A stretch of DNA of 64,000 bases from DAHVFK01 sp963755395 (GCA_963755395.1 CAVWJJ010000002.1:1716906-1780905), one strand, 5' to 3'. Shown: positions 46,488 to 58,587, numbered from the stretch's first letter. Numbers and translations are program-made. Notes: a model not told the origin generated them from the letters alone.

Positions 46488-46765
46488 TTCCTTTGCTCCA
46501 CGATCTGGAAGAATACTTCATCCTGCTTGACCATGCCCGAGCTCGTAGCGCGCGCGCTCCTCGATCGCGTCGGTGCCTTGCTTAAGGTCGACGCACCTCC
46601 GCCGCAAGCGCGGCGTTGCGCAGCTCGAGCTGGCTGTTCTTCGCCTGCTGCGCCGCGACCTTGGCGTTCGGCCTCCCAGGCGTGCACCCAGCCGCCCTTG
46701 CCCAGCCACAGCGGGTACTGGATCAGGACGATCAGGGCGGCAAGGACGCCGGCCAGGATCTTCAC
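46484..46765 (-). CDS. ftsB: cell division protein FtsB, three apparent frameshifts
   Basis: Small bitopic septum protein of the FtsQLB complex, about 93 residues. Start GTG at 46765 directly after eno. The N-terminus MKILAGVLAALIVLIQYPLW is the membrane helix, then LGKGGWVHAW. Removing one base each near 46661, 46591 and 46537 restores the coiled-coil LELRNAALAAEVRDLKQG and the family end ARYELGMVKQDEVFFQIVEQ. The order eno-ftsB is conserved widely in proteobacteria, which supports the call. Confidence 0.85.
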   Translation of the reverse strand: MKILAGVLAALIVLIQYPLWLGKGGWVHAWEAERQGRGAAGEEQPARAAQRRACGGGASTLSKAPTRSRSARATSSGMVKQDEVFFQIVEQRK

Positions 46766-46766
46766 G

Positions 46767-48058
<1,292 letters not shown>

Positions 48059-48062
<4 letters not shown>

Positions 48063-48939
48063 GTCTTGTACTTTTCCTGCATTCCAACTTTCAGATTGAT
48101 GTCTCTCGGCAAAGCCGTTGCTTGCTTCACCTGCGCGTCGAGTTCGTCCAGCGTCTCGAGCAGCGCGCTGCATCATACGCGAGCGGCCAGGCATTCGGGC
48201 CATCGGACAGGCGCCTTGTCCGGGTCGGGATGCGTTTCCATGAACAGGCCCGCGATGCCCGCCGCCACCGCGGCGCGCGCCAGCACCGGCACGAACTCGC
48301 GCTGGCCGCCCGAGGACGTCCCCTGCCCGCCCGGCAGCTGCACCGAGTGGGTGGCGTCGAACACCACCGGGCAGCCGGTCTCGCGCATGATCGCGAGCGA
48401 GCGCATGTCCGACACCAGGTTGTTGTAGCCGAAGGACGCGCCGCGCTCGCACACCATGATGTTGTCCGCGCCGCTCGCTTCGTCGCGCCTTGTCCACCAC
48501 GTTCTTCATGTCGCGCGGCGCCAGGAACTGGCCCTTCTTGATGTTGACCGGCTTGCCCGCGCTGGCCACGGCGTGGATGAAGTCGGTCTGGCGGCACAGG
48601 AACGCCGGGCGTCTGCAGCACGTCGACCACCGCCGCCGCCGGCGCGATCTCGTCGTCGGCGTGCACGTCGGTCAGCACCGGCACGCCGATCTGGCGCTTG
48701 CACCTCGGCCAGGATCTTGCAGCCCGGCGTCCATGCCCAGGCCGCGGAACGACTTGCCCGAGGTGCGGTTGGCCTTGTCGTAGGACGACTTGAAGATGAA
48801 CGGCATGCCCAGCGCGGCGCAGATTTCCTTCAGCCGGCCGGCGGTGTCGATCTGGCAGCTGCTGCGACTCGACCACGCAGGGGCCGGCGATCAGGAACAG
48901 CGGCTGATCGAGCCCGACTTCAAAGCCGCAGAGCTTCAT
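48059..48939 (-). CDS. kdsA: 2-dehydro-3-deoxyphosphooctonate aldolase (KDO-8-phosphate synthase), apparent frameshifts
   Basis: Condenses arabinose-5-phosphate and phosphoenolpyruvate for lipopolysaccharide KDO. The ATG at 48939, behind GGAGG, begins MKLCGFEVGLDQPLFLIAGP. Blocks in several frames: LTDVHADDEIAPAAAVVDVL, VSDMRSLAIMRETGCPVVFD, QLPGGQGTSSGGQREFVPVL and AAGIAGLFMETHPDPDKAPV. The last part is open in frame beyond the usual end as ELDAQVKQATALPRDINLKV and stops at a TGA overlapping the eno ATG, giving a C-terminal tail about 15-20 residues longer than typical. It lies in the conserved pyrG-kdsA-eno order, consuming PEP that enolase makes. Confidence 0.9.
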
Positions 48940-50640
48940 GCCGCCTCCGACGGATCGCGGAACGCGCCGGGCGACGAGCGCTTCGCTCGCACGCGGTGCT
49001 CGAGCGCCGCGGCGACGAAGGACTTGAACAGCGGATGGCCGCCGCGCGGCGTGGAGGTGAACTCGGGGTGGAACTGGCAGCCGACGAACCACGGGTGCTC
49101 CTGCGGCAGCTCCATCATCTCCGGCAGGTCCTCGCTCGGGCGTGCGCGCCGAGACCATGCAGCCCGGCTGGCCTCGAGCTGCGGCACGTAGATGGTTGTT
49201 GACCTCGTAGCGATGGCGGTGGCGCTCGGTGACCTCGTGCGCCGTAGATCCGCTGCGGCCAGCGTGCCCGGCTTGATCGGGCAGCGCTGCGCGCCCAGGC
49301 GCATGCGTGCCGCCCAGATCGGACTGCGCGCTCGCGCCGCTCGACGTGCCGTCGCGGTCCAGCCATTCGGTGATCAGCGCGACCACGGGGTGCGGCGTGT
49401 CCGGGTCGAACTCGGTGCTGTTGCGCCTCGGCCAGGCCCGCACTTGTGGCGCGCGATACTCGATCACCGCGAGCTGCATGCCGAGGCAGATGCCGAGGTA
49501 GGGCACGCCGTTCTCGCGCGCGTAGCGGATCGCCGCGATCTTGCCCTCGACGCCGCGCTTGCCGAAGCCGCCCGGCACCAGGATCGCGTCCATGTCCTCC
49601 AGGCCGTCGACGCCCGTCGCTCTCGATCGCCTCGGAATCGACGTAGTGGATCTTGACCTGGCTGCGCGTGTGGATGCCGGCGTGCGATCAGCGCCTCGTT
49701 GAGCGACTTGTACGAGTCGGTGCAGGTCGACGTACTTGCCGACCATGGCGATGTCGACCTCGTGCTCCGGGTGCTCGAGCGCGTCGACCAGGCGGTTCCA
49801 GACCGTCAGGTCGGCCGGTGGGCGCAGCGATGCCGAGCTTGTGGCACACGATCTCGTCCAGCACCTGCTCGTGCAGCATGCGCGGGATCTTGTAGATCGA
49901 GTCCGACGTCCCAGCGCCGAGATCACCGCTTCGTGCGTGCACGTTGGTGAACAGCGCGATCTTGCGCGCGCTCGTCGTCGGGAATCGGCCGGTCGGCGCG
50001 GCACAGCAGCGACGTCGGGCTGGATGCCGATCTCGCGCAGCTCCTTGCACCGAGTGCTGCGTCGGCTTGGTCTTCATCTCGCCCGCCGCTGGCGATGTAC
50101 GGCACCAGCGTCAGGTGGATGTAGCAGACGTTGTCGCGCCCCAGCTTCGAGGCCCATCTGCCGGATGGCCTCGAGGAACGGCAGCGACTCGATGTCGCCC
50201 ACCGTGCCGCCGATCTCGACGATCGCGACCTCGGCGTCGCCGCGCGCCGCGCCTGCATGATGAAGCCTTGATCTCGTCGGTGATGTGCGGGATCACCTGC
50301 ACCGTGCCGCCCAGGTAGTCGCCGCGGCGCTCCTTGCTTGATCACGCGACTCGTAGATCTGGCCGGTGGTGAAGTTGTTGCGCTTGCGCATCTTCGCGCG
50401 TCGATGAAGCGCTCGTAGTGGCCGAGGTCGAGGTCGGTCTCGGCGCCGTCCTCGGTGACGAACACCTCGCCGTGCTGGAACGGCGACATCGTGCCGGGAT
50501 CGACGTTGATGTACGGATCGAGCTTGATGATTGGTGACTTTGATGCCGCGCGATTCGAGGATCGCGGCGAGGGAAGCGGCGGCGATGCCCTTCCCCAGCG
50601 AGGAAACGACACCGCCGGTGACGAAGACGTACTTGGTCAT
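48936..50640 (-). CDS. pyrG: CTP synthase, many apparent frameshifts
   Basis: Aminates UTP to CTP with glutamine. The ATG at 50640 starts MTKYVFVTGGVVSSLGKGIA, the invariant N-terminus with the ATP loop. Further blocks in different frames: KLDPYINVDPGTMSPFQHGE, MRKRNNFTTGQIYES, ILVPGGFGKRGVEGKIAAIR, YLGICLGMQLAVIEY containing the glutaminase nucleophile Cys, and the C-terminal HPWFVGCQFHPEFTSTPRGG with the catalytic His and Glu. The span of about 1.7 kb agrees with the usual 545-565 residues. More than ten single-base shifts are required. The TGA at 48936 overlaps the kdsA ATG. Confidence 0.92.
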
Positions 50641-50696
50641 TAAGCCAAGGCGAGCGCGGATGGAGAAGTCTACACGCATTGCCGCCGCGTCACAAA

Positions 50697-52692
<1,996 letters not shown>

Positions 52693-52696
<4 letters not shown>

Positions 52697-53131
52697 TGCC
52701 GCGATCGTTCCGGCCGTCCAGGATCAGTTGCCGGATGCGCCTCGGGCAGCGGCACCGATTTTTCCTTGGCTGGTAGTCCACCCAGACCACCTTCGCCGCG
52801 CCTTCGGCGTAAATTCTTTCCGGGTCGTAGTCTGCGCGCAGCTCCAGATAGGTCTCGATGCTGCTGCGCCGCCTGGCTTGCCGACATAGGTCTTGATCTC
52901 GACGTCGCCCGGATACACCAGCTGCTTGATGAAAGTGCAGCTCGCGTTGACGATCACCGGTCGTGCCCCTGACGGCCTGACACGCGGCAGCAGCGAATCG
53001 AACCAGCTGATCCGCGTCTGCTCCATGTAGCGGAAATAGACCGTGTTGTTGACGTGCCCCATCGAATCCATGTCGCCCCAGCGGATGGGGATGCGTTCGA
53101 CGAAGGCCAGACTGCGCGTATCTTGGTCCAT
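52693..53131 (-). CDS. acyl-CoA thioesterase (4-hydroxybenzoyl-CoA thioesterase / YbgC family), C-terminus uncertain
   Basis: A hotdog-fold thioesterase of about 145 residues. The ATG at 53131 starts MDQDTRSLAFVERIPIRWGD; the family signature WGDMDSMGHVNNTVYFRYME carries the catalytic Asp and the GHVNN turn. After KQLVYPGDVEIKTYVGKPGG the frame shifts at least twice (near 52860 and 52755). One reconstruction ends in VPLPEA-IRQLILDG; another uses the TGA overlapping the next ATG. The gene is divergent from ETF-QO with only 24 bases between the two ATGs and shares a symmetric -10 element. Confidence 0.85.
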
Positions 53132-53140
53132 GGGGGGCCG

Positions 53141-53148
53141 ATTATAAT
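53141..53148. promoter_or_regulatory. symmetric -10 element ATTATAAT between divergent genes
   Basis: ATTATAAT is its own reverse complement and contains a perfect TATAAT on each strand (plus 53143-53148; minus 53146-53141). Starts predicted 6-8 bases downstream fall at about 53155 on plus, next to the ETF-QO ATG (53156), and at about 53134 on minus, three bases before the thioesterase ATG (53131). Both messages would be leaderless or nearly so. No good -35 is visible on either side. Confidence 0.5.
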
Positions 53149-53155
53149 TGCTCGC

Positions 53156-54804
53156 ATGACCCGCGACTCCATGCAATACGATGCCGTGATCGTCGGCGGC
53201 GGCCCCGCGGGGCTCGCCTGCGCGATCCGGCTCAAGCAGCTCGCCGCCGAGAAGGGCCGCGAGGTTTCCGTCTGCGTGCTGGAGAAGGGCTCCGAGATCG
53301 GCGCCCACATCCTGTCGGGCGCGGTGATGGACCCGCGCGCGCTGGCCGAGCTTTTCCCCGACTGGAAGGACAGGGGCGCACCGCTCAACGCGCCGGTGAG
53401 CGAGGACCGCTTCCTGTTCCTCACCGGAACGTCGTCGTTCCGCACCCCGAACTTCCTGCTGCCGGCCTGCTTCAAGAACCACGGCAACTACGTGGTCAGC
53501 CTGGGCAATCTTTGCCGCTGGCTCGGCCAGCAGGCGGAAAGCCTCGGGGTCGAGATCTTCCCCGGCTTCGCCGCCGCCGAGGTGCTCTACGACGAAGACG
53601 GGCAAGGTGAAAGGCGTGGCGACCGGCGACATGGGCATCGGGCGCGACGGCGAGAAGACCGCCGCCTGGCAGCCGGGGATGGAGCTGCACGGCAAGTACA
53701 GCTTCTTCGCCGAAGGCTGCCGCGGCCAGCTCGGCAAGCAGCTCGAGGCGAAGTTCGCCCTGCGCGAAGACGTCGACCCGCAGCTGTACGCGATCGGCCT
53801 GAAGGAATTGTGGGACATCGACCCGAGCAAGCACCAGCTCGGGCTGGTGGTGCACACCGCCGGCTGGCCGCTCGACCGCCGACACCTACGGCGGCTCGTT
53901 CCTGTACCACCTCGAGAACAACCAGGTCGCGGTCGGCTTCGTGGTCGGACTTGGCTACGAAAACCCCTACCTGAGTCCCTACGAGGAGTTCCAGCGCTAC
54001 AAGACCCACCCCGCGATACGCGGCTTCTTCGAGGGCGGCAAGCGCGTCGCCTACGGCGCGCGCGCGATCACCGCCGGCGGGCTGCAGTCGCTGCCGAAGC
54101 TCGTCTTCCCCGGCGGCTGCCTGATCGGCGACGACGCGGGCTTCCTCAACGCCTCGCGCATCAAGGGCAGCCACGCCGCGATCAAGACCGGGATGCTCGC
54201 GGCCGAAGCGGCCTTCGAGGCGCTCGTCGCCGGGCGCGAGCGCGACGCGCTCGGCGCCTACCCGGAGGCCTTCCGCCAGTCGTGGCTGTTCGACGAGCTG
54301 TACCGCGCGCGCAACTTCAAGCCGTGGATGGCCAAGGGCCTGGTCACCGGCTCGCTGATGTTCGGCATCGACCAGATGGTGTTCGGCGGCAAGGCGCCGT
54401 GGACGCTGCGCCACAAGCACGCCGACAACGAGACGCTGAAGAAGAAGACCGAGGCCGCGCCGATCGCCTACCCCAGGCCCGACGGCGTGCTGAGCTTCGA
54501 CCGGTTGACCTCGGTCTCGTTCTCCAACACCAACCATAACGAAGATCAGCCGATCCACCTCACGCTCAGGGATCCGGCCGTGCCGGTGAAGGTGAACCTC
54601 GAGCTTTACGACGCGCCGGAACAGCGCTATTGCCCGGCCGGGGTGTACGAGATCGTGAAGGACGACGACGGCTCGAACCCCCGGCTGCAGATCAACGCCC
54701 AGAACTGCGTGCACTGCAAGACCTGCGACATCAAGGACCCGACCCAGAACATCGTCTGGGTCGCGCCCGAGGGCGGCGGCGGCCCGAACTATCCCAACAT
54801 GTGA
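53156..54804 (+). CDS. electron transfer flavoprotein-ubiquinone oxidoreductase, two apparent frameshifts
   Basis: Membrane-associated flavoprotein with a [4Fe-4S] cluster that passes electrons from ETF to ubiquinone. About 549 residues. FAD motif: YDAVIVGGGPAGLACAIRL. Then GSEIGAHILSGAVMDPRAL, KYSFFAEGCRGQLGKQL, LIGDDAGFLNASRIKGSHAA, and the C-terminal cluster cysteines QNCVHCKTCDIKDPTQNIVW. One extra C near 53604 (DEDG to KVKGVATG) and one near 53877 (WPLD to ADTYGGSFLY) break the frame; single removals restore it. Start at ATG 53156; an in-frame ATG at 53171 (MQYDAVIV) is an alternative. It works with the etfA and acyl-CoA dehydrogenase at the right end of the window. Confidence 0.93.
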
Positions 54805-54811
54805 GGCGGCA

Positions 54812-55183
54812 GTGGTTGAGATGAAGTTCAAGACCGCAGATCTGTACGACGCCAACGCCGGCACGGTGCAGGTCGCCGCGCCCGGCCTGCGCCACTTCGG
54901 AGGCAGCCTGCGCGCGGCGCTGGTGGGCGACCGGGTCGCCAAGCGCGCGCTCGAGCAGGGCTACGGCGGCTTCGTGGTCAACGGCTGCGTGCGTGACACC
55001 GCGGACTGCGCGGGCATGGACATCGGCCTGCTCGCGCTGGCGGCCAATCCGACTCGGCCGCAGCAGAAGAGTCCCGGCGAGCGCGGCATCCCGGTCGCCT
55101 TCGCCTGGGTCAAGTTCACCCCCGGCGAGTGGCTCTACGCCGACCGCGACGGAGTCCTGGTATGCGCGAGCAAGCTGCTGTGA
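54812..55183 (+). CDS. rraA: RraA-like protein with central segment missing
   Basis: RraA is a trimeric ring protein that inhibits RNase E in enterobacteria; many relatives are HMG/oxaloacetate aldolase-like. Here only 123 residues exist where about 160 are usual. The N-terminus KFKTADLYDANAGTVQVAAP and all of the C-terminal half (ALVGDRVAKRALEQGYGGFV, NGCVRDTADCAGMDIGLLAL) are present, but RHFGG runs directly into SLRAALVGD. The family normally has about 35-40 residues between these points, ending in the conserved GRVLVVDGGGS. The junction falls in Gly-Gly shared by both sides, as expected for a short-homology deletion. Start GTG 54812 (GAGG upstream) or ATG 54821. Probably not a normal fold. 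Confidence 0.8.
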   Translation: MVEMKFKTADLYDANAGTVQVAAPGLRHFGGSLRAALVGDRVAKRALEQGYGGFVVNGCVRDTADCAGMDIGLLALAANPTRPQQKSPGERGIPVAFAWVKFTPGEWLYADRDGVLVCASKLL

Positions 55184-55479
55184 AGTACGCGACGTTCGGC
55201 GAGTTCTATCCGTTCTACCTGTCCGAGCACGCCAACCGCACCTGCCGCAGACTGCATTTCGCGGGAACCAGCCTCGGACTGATATGCCTGATCCTGGCGC
55301 TTGCGACTCTGAACGCGTGGTGGATCCTCGCCGGCCTGGCGATCGGCTACGCCTTCGCCTGGGTCGGGCACTTCTTCTTCGAGCACAACCGCCCCGCCAC
55401 CTTCAGCTACCCTTTTTACAGCTTCGCCGGCGACTGGGTGATGTGGGCGGAGACGCTGCGCGGGAAGATCAGATTCTGA
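55180..55479 (+). CDS. DUF962 / Mpo1-like membrane protein
   Basis: A 99-residue membrane protein of the DUF962 family, to which yeast Mpo1 (a 2-hydroxy fatty acid dioxygenase) belongs. The GTG at 55180 (MKYATFGEFYPFYLSEH) overlaps the rraA stop as GTGA; an ATG at 55162 would overlap rraA by 22 bases. Conserved histidines are in LSEHANRTCRRLHFAGT and AWVGHFFFEHNRPATF; two hydrophobic helices lie between them. The stop overlaps the next gene's predicted CTG start. Enzymatic role in bacteria is unproven. Confidence 0.85.
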   Translation: MKYATFGEFYPFYLSEHANRTCRRLHFAGTSLGLICLILALATLNAWWILAGLAIGYAFAWVGHFFFEHNRPATFSYPFYSFAGDWVMWAETLRGKIRF

Positions 55480-56015
55480 TCCCCGAGGAGTTCGACGAGT
55501 CGTTCCAGCCGGTCATCGGCGCGCCGGTGACGATCCGGCCGCTGCGGCCGGACGACAGCGGCATCGAGCGCGACTTCGTCAGCGGCCTGTCGCCCGAGAC
55601 GCGCTACAACCGACTGCTCGGCGGCGCGATCAAGGTCTCGGACGAGTACATCCGCCGCCTCACCGAGCTCGACTGGTCGCGCGAAGCCGCGTTCGCCGCG
55701 ATTACCATGCTGGGCGAGCGCGAGTCGATCATCGGCGTGGCACGCTACGTCACCGAGGACGGCGGCGAGTCCTGCGAGTTCGCGCTGGTGCTGGCCGACG
55801 CCTGGCAGGGTCGCGGCGTCGGCCGGCGCATGCTGGAGAAGCTGATGCTCATCGCCGCGCGGCGCGGCATCCGGCGCATGCACGGCGACATCCTGTCGAC
55901 CAACGCGTCGATGCTCGCGCTGGTGCGCAAGCTCGGCTTTCACCTCGCGCGCCACCCGGAGGATGCGACCGTCACGCGCGCGGTGCGAGAGCTTCCCCCC
56001 GCTGACCCTCGTTGA
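55476..56015 (+). CDS. GNAT-family N-acetyltransferase, start codon uncertain (CTG candidate)
   Basis: About 179 residues. The GNAT core is clear: VTIRPLRPDDSGIERDFVSG, SPETRYNRLLG, CEFALVLADAWQGRGVGRRM (acetyl-CoA-binding Q/R-x-x-G-x-G/A) and DILSTNASMLALVRKLGF. The sequence LIPEEFDESF, which begins homologues as I recall them, is preceded by no ATG. The CTG at 55476 forms CTGA with the preceding stop, as at 17502. The other choice is a GTG at 55443 inside the DUF962 gene (MGGDAARED). The 3' end overlaps the convergent LysR gene by 44 bases. Substrate unknown (small molecule, tRNA or protein). Confidence 0.82.
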   Translation: MIPEEFDESFQPVIGAPVTIRPLRPDDSGIERDFVSGLSPETRYNRLLGGAIKVSDEYIRRLTELDWSREAAFAAITMLGERESIIGVARYVTEDGGESCEFALVLADAWQGRGVGRRMLEKLMLIAARRGIRRMHGDILSTNASMLALVRKLGFHLARHPEDATVTRAVRELPPADPR

Positions 56016-56901
56016 GCGCGGCTGCGCGCAGCACGTCGACGAACTCGCGCGCGATCGGGGTGAGCGGAACGTCGGCGCGAGTGAACAGGCAGATCTGGCG
56101 CGGCGGGAGCGCGTCGGGAAGCGCAAGCTCGATCACCCGCCCTCCCGAGACTTCGCGCGCCGCGAGCTGCCAGGGCACCACGGCGAGCAGGTCGCTCTGC
56201 GCGACGATTTCGGCCAGCGCGAAGAAAGAGCGGCATTCGACGCGGTAGCGCGGCGCGCCAAGGCCCGCGCCGCGGAAGGCCTCGGGCAGCATCGAGGTAT
56301 TGTCCCCGCCCCCGGTTCGCACCCACTCGGCTTCGGCGAGCTCGGCGAACGAGCGCGCAGCGGCGAGCGGATGCCCGCGCCGCGCGATGATGCGCGCTCC
56401 GTTGAGGTAGAGGGCCTCGACCGCGCATTCCGGCCCCGGCTCGGCGAGCGGCCCCATGCGCACGCTCAGCGCGAGGTCGAGCCGGCCATCGCGCAGCGCG
56501 GGCAGCACTTCGGAAGGCGAGACGTCCGCGACGCAGATCGTCGCCTCGCGCCAGCGCTCGCGCAGGATCGGCAGCGACCCGGCCAGCAGCCCGAGCGCAG
56601 GACCAGGCGCGCTCCCGACGGCGAGGCGCCCGGTGCGCCCGCCGCGCAGCTGATCGATCTCGTCGCGTGCGCGCTGCAGTTCCACGGTGACGGCGCGCGC
56701 GCGGGCGAGGAACGCGCGGCCGATCTCGGTCGGCCGGGCGCCGCGCACTCCGCGCGTAAGCAGCACCGCGCCGAGCTCGGTCTCGAGCTGGCGCAGGCTC
56801 TTGGTGAGCGCGGGTTGCGTGACGGCGAGGCCGCGCGCCGCGGCGCGGATACCGCCGGCCTCGACGATGGCCATGAAATCGCGGATCTGATTGAGGCGCA
56901 T
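55972..56901 (-). CDS. LysR-family transcriptional regulator
   Basis: A 309-residue activator/repressor. The N-terminal winged helix-turn-helix is MRLNQIRDFMAIVEAGGIRA to ARGLAVTQPALTKSLRQLE, followed by the linker helix and the two-lobed ligand domain (RLAVGSAPGPALGLLAGSLP, LRDGRLDLALSVRMGPLAEP). The ATG at 56901 follows GGAGG. It is divergent from dctPQM-sulfatase, the usual position for a regulator of the neighbouring operon, and presumably senses the transported or desulfated compound. Confidence 0.93.
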   Translation of the reverse strand: MRLNQIRDFMAIVEAGGIRAAARGLAVTQPALTKSLRQLETELGAVLLTRGVRGARPTEIGRAFLARARAVTVELQRARDEIDQLRGGRTGRLAVGSAPGPALGLLAGSLPILRERWREATICVADVSPSEVLPALRDGRLDLALSVRMGPLAEPGPECAVEALYLNGARIIARRGHPLAAARSFAELAEAEWVRTGGGDNTSMLPEAFRGAGLGAPRYRVECRSFFALAEIVAQSDLLAVVPWQLAAREVSGGRVIELALPDALPPRQICLFTRADVPLTPIAREFVDVLRAAALNEGQRGEALAPRA

Positions 56902-56921
56902 CGATAACCTCCGGTGATCGG

Positions 56922-56937
56922 TATGCCAAATGATAAT
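56922..56937. promoter_or_regulatory. candidate LysR operator and dctP -10 element
   Basis: TATGCCAAATGATA (56922-56935) is an AT-rich TAT-N8-ATA dyad in the 114-base gap between the LysR gene and dctP, of the size LysR proteins bind, though it is not a strict T-N11-A. GATAAT (56932-56937) overlaps it and is a 5-of-6 match to a -10 hexamer for dctP, with no -35 at 16-18 bases, as expected for an activator-dependent promoter. Confidence 0.35.
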
Positions 56938-57015
56938 GCTTTCGGTTTTCGCCCGCGCTCCGTATGCTTCGGGGGCTGGTCGACAGAACCAAACTCCGGA
57001 GGAGGAGGAAACCCA

Positions 57016-58062
57016 ATGCAAACCAGAGCAGCCAGGCTGTCCATCGCCGGTGCCGCGCTCGCGGCCGTCGGCCTCGCGCCGTGCAGCGCATCCGCCCAGA
57101 CTATCCTGTTCAACTGTTTCTTCCCGCCCCAGCACTACACGTGCCGGGTAATGCTGCGCGACTGGGCGAAGCAGATCGAGACCGCGACCGACGGGCGGGT
57201 GAAGTTCAGCATCCCTCCCAAGAGTCTGGCCGCGCCGTCGGACCAGTACGACGGCGTCGTCAACGGCGTGATGGACGGCGCGATCCAGTTCAATCAGTTC
57301 ATCTCCAACAAGGTGACCGGGATTCAAATCGGTCAGCTCCCGTTCATCGGCACCGAGAGCGCAGAGTCGGGCAGCGTGGCGCTGTGGCGCACCTACCAGA
57401 AGTTCTTTGCCAAGAAGAACGAGTACGGGCCGGTCAAGCTGCTCGCGGACTACGCGACCAACGGCGCCGAGTTCTGGTCGATGACCGACCAGCCGATCCG
57501 CAGCATCGAGGACCTCAAGGAGCGCAAGATGTGGGCGCTGCCGGGCGTAACCGCCAACATCATCAAGGCGACCGGTTCGGCGGTGGTGGCCGGCCCCGCG
57601 GTGCAGATGCTCGAAACGATATCGAAGGGCGTGGTGGACGGCTACGTGGGCGTGCCCTACTCCTCGGTCATCTCCTTCAAGCTGCTCGACTACACGAAAT
57701 CCGCGACCGTATTCCCCGACAAGATCTTCACGCCCACGTTCTCGTTCTTCATCAGCCTCAAGAAGTGGAACACGATCTCGCCCGCCGACCGTAAGGCGAT
57801 CGTCGCGCTGAGCGGCGAGAAGATCTCGCGCCACTTCGGTCAGGTGCAGGACGGCGTGCAGAAGAAGTCCAAGGTCGCGGTCGCGAAGCACGGCATCAAG
57901 GCCTATCCCGGCGACCCGGCGATGCTCGCCAAACTTGAGGCGATCGGGCAGCCGATGACCGACGCCTGGCTGAAGAAGGTCGCGGCGATGGGCGTCGACG
58001 GCAAGGCGGCGATCGCGTACTACCGCAAGGTGCTCGCCGAAGAAGACGCCAAGCGCAAATAG
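57016..58062 (+). CDS. dctP: TRAP transporter solute-binding protein (DctP family)
   Basis: Periplasmic receptor of a TRAP transporter, 348 residues. The ATG at 57016 follows GGAGGAGGAA and begins a signal peptide (ARLSIAGAALAAVGLAP, cleavage near SASAQ). The mature protein has DctP features: AKQIETATDGRVKFSI, DGVVNGVMDGAIQFNQF, and GAEFWSMTDQPIRSIEDLKE followed by RKMWALPG, where the conserved Arg normally grips the substrate carboxylate. Followed by dctQ (13-base gap), dctM and a sulfatase. The ligand is probably a carboxylate; the adjacent sulfatase suggests a sulfated or sulfonated organic acid. Confidence 0.94.
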   Translation: MQTRAARLSIAGAALAAVGLAPCSASAQTILFNCFFPPQHYTCRVMLRDWAKQIETATDGRVKFSIPPKSLAAPSDQYDGVVNGVMDGAIQFNQFISNKVTGIQIGQLPFIGTESAESGSVALWRTYQKFFAKKNEYGPVKLLADYATNGAEFWSMTDQPIRSIEDLKERKMWALPGVTANIIKATGSAVVAGPAVQMLETISKGVVDGYVGVPYSSVISFKLLDYTKSATVFPDKIFTPTFSFFISLKKWNTISPADRKAIVALSGEKISRHFGQVQDGVQKKSKVAVAKHGIKAYPGDPAMLAKLEAIGQPMTDAWLKKVAAMGVDGKAAIAYYRKVLAEEDAKRK

Positions 58063-58075
58063 CGGGCCGCGGGCG

Positions 58076-58573
58076 ATGCTGCAGCGCTTCGAGGCGATCG
58101 CGTCGCGCGCCCTCGGCGTCGTCGCCGCGGCCGCGCTATTTTCGATGATGGTGCTCACCTTCCTCGACGTCATCGGCCGCTACGGGTTTCACCACTCGAT
58201 CTTCGGCGTTGCCGAGATCATCGAGAATCTGATGATCATCGCGGTCTTCGCGGGACTCGCGTTCATCAGCGCCAAGAACGAGCACATCACGGTATCGCTC
58301 CTGGAGCCGCTGATCGAGCGCACCATCGCCGCGCCGCAGCGCTGGGCGTCGATCGCGATGTCGGTGGGCTGCATGCTGCTCATATGCTGGCAGATGTTCC
58401 GCCACGCCTTCGACCTGCTCCGAAGCGCCAAGCACACCGCGGTACTCGATCTGCCGAAGTGGATCGAGCCGATGTCGGCCGCGATTCTGGCGCTGGTCGG
58501 CCTCGTGCTGCTGGTGATCGCGGTCGCGCGCACCCGCGGCAGGCTCGGCGCCACCTCGCCGCACTTCGACTGA
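58076..58573 (+). CDS. dctQ: TRAP transporter small permease (DctQ)
   Basis: A 165-residue membrane protein with four hydrophobic helices, the DctQ scaffold subunit. Features: VLTFLDVIGRYGFHHSIFGV with the conserved R-Y, AEIIENLMIIAVFAGLAF, and the loop KNEHITVSLLEPLIERTIAA. The second half has two more helices and ends in a basic tail. It lies between dctP and dctM on the same strand. Confidence 0.92.
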   Translation: MLQRFEAIASRALGVVAAAALFSMMVLTFLDVIGRYGFHHSIFGVAEIIENLMIIAVFAGLAFISAKNEHITVSLLEPLIERTIAAPQRWASIAMSVGCMLLICWQMFRHAFDLLRSAKHTAVLDLPKWIEPMSAAILALVGLVLLVIAVARTRGRLGATSPHFD

Positions 58574-58587
58574 CGGCGATCGCGGCA

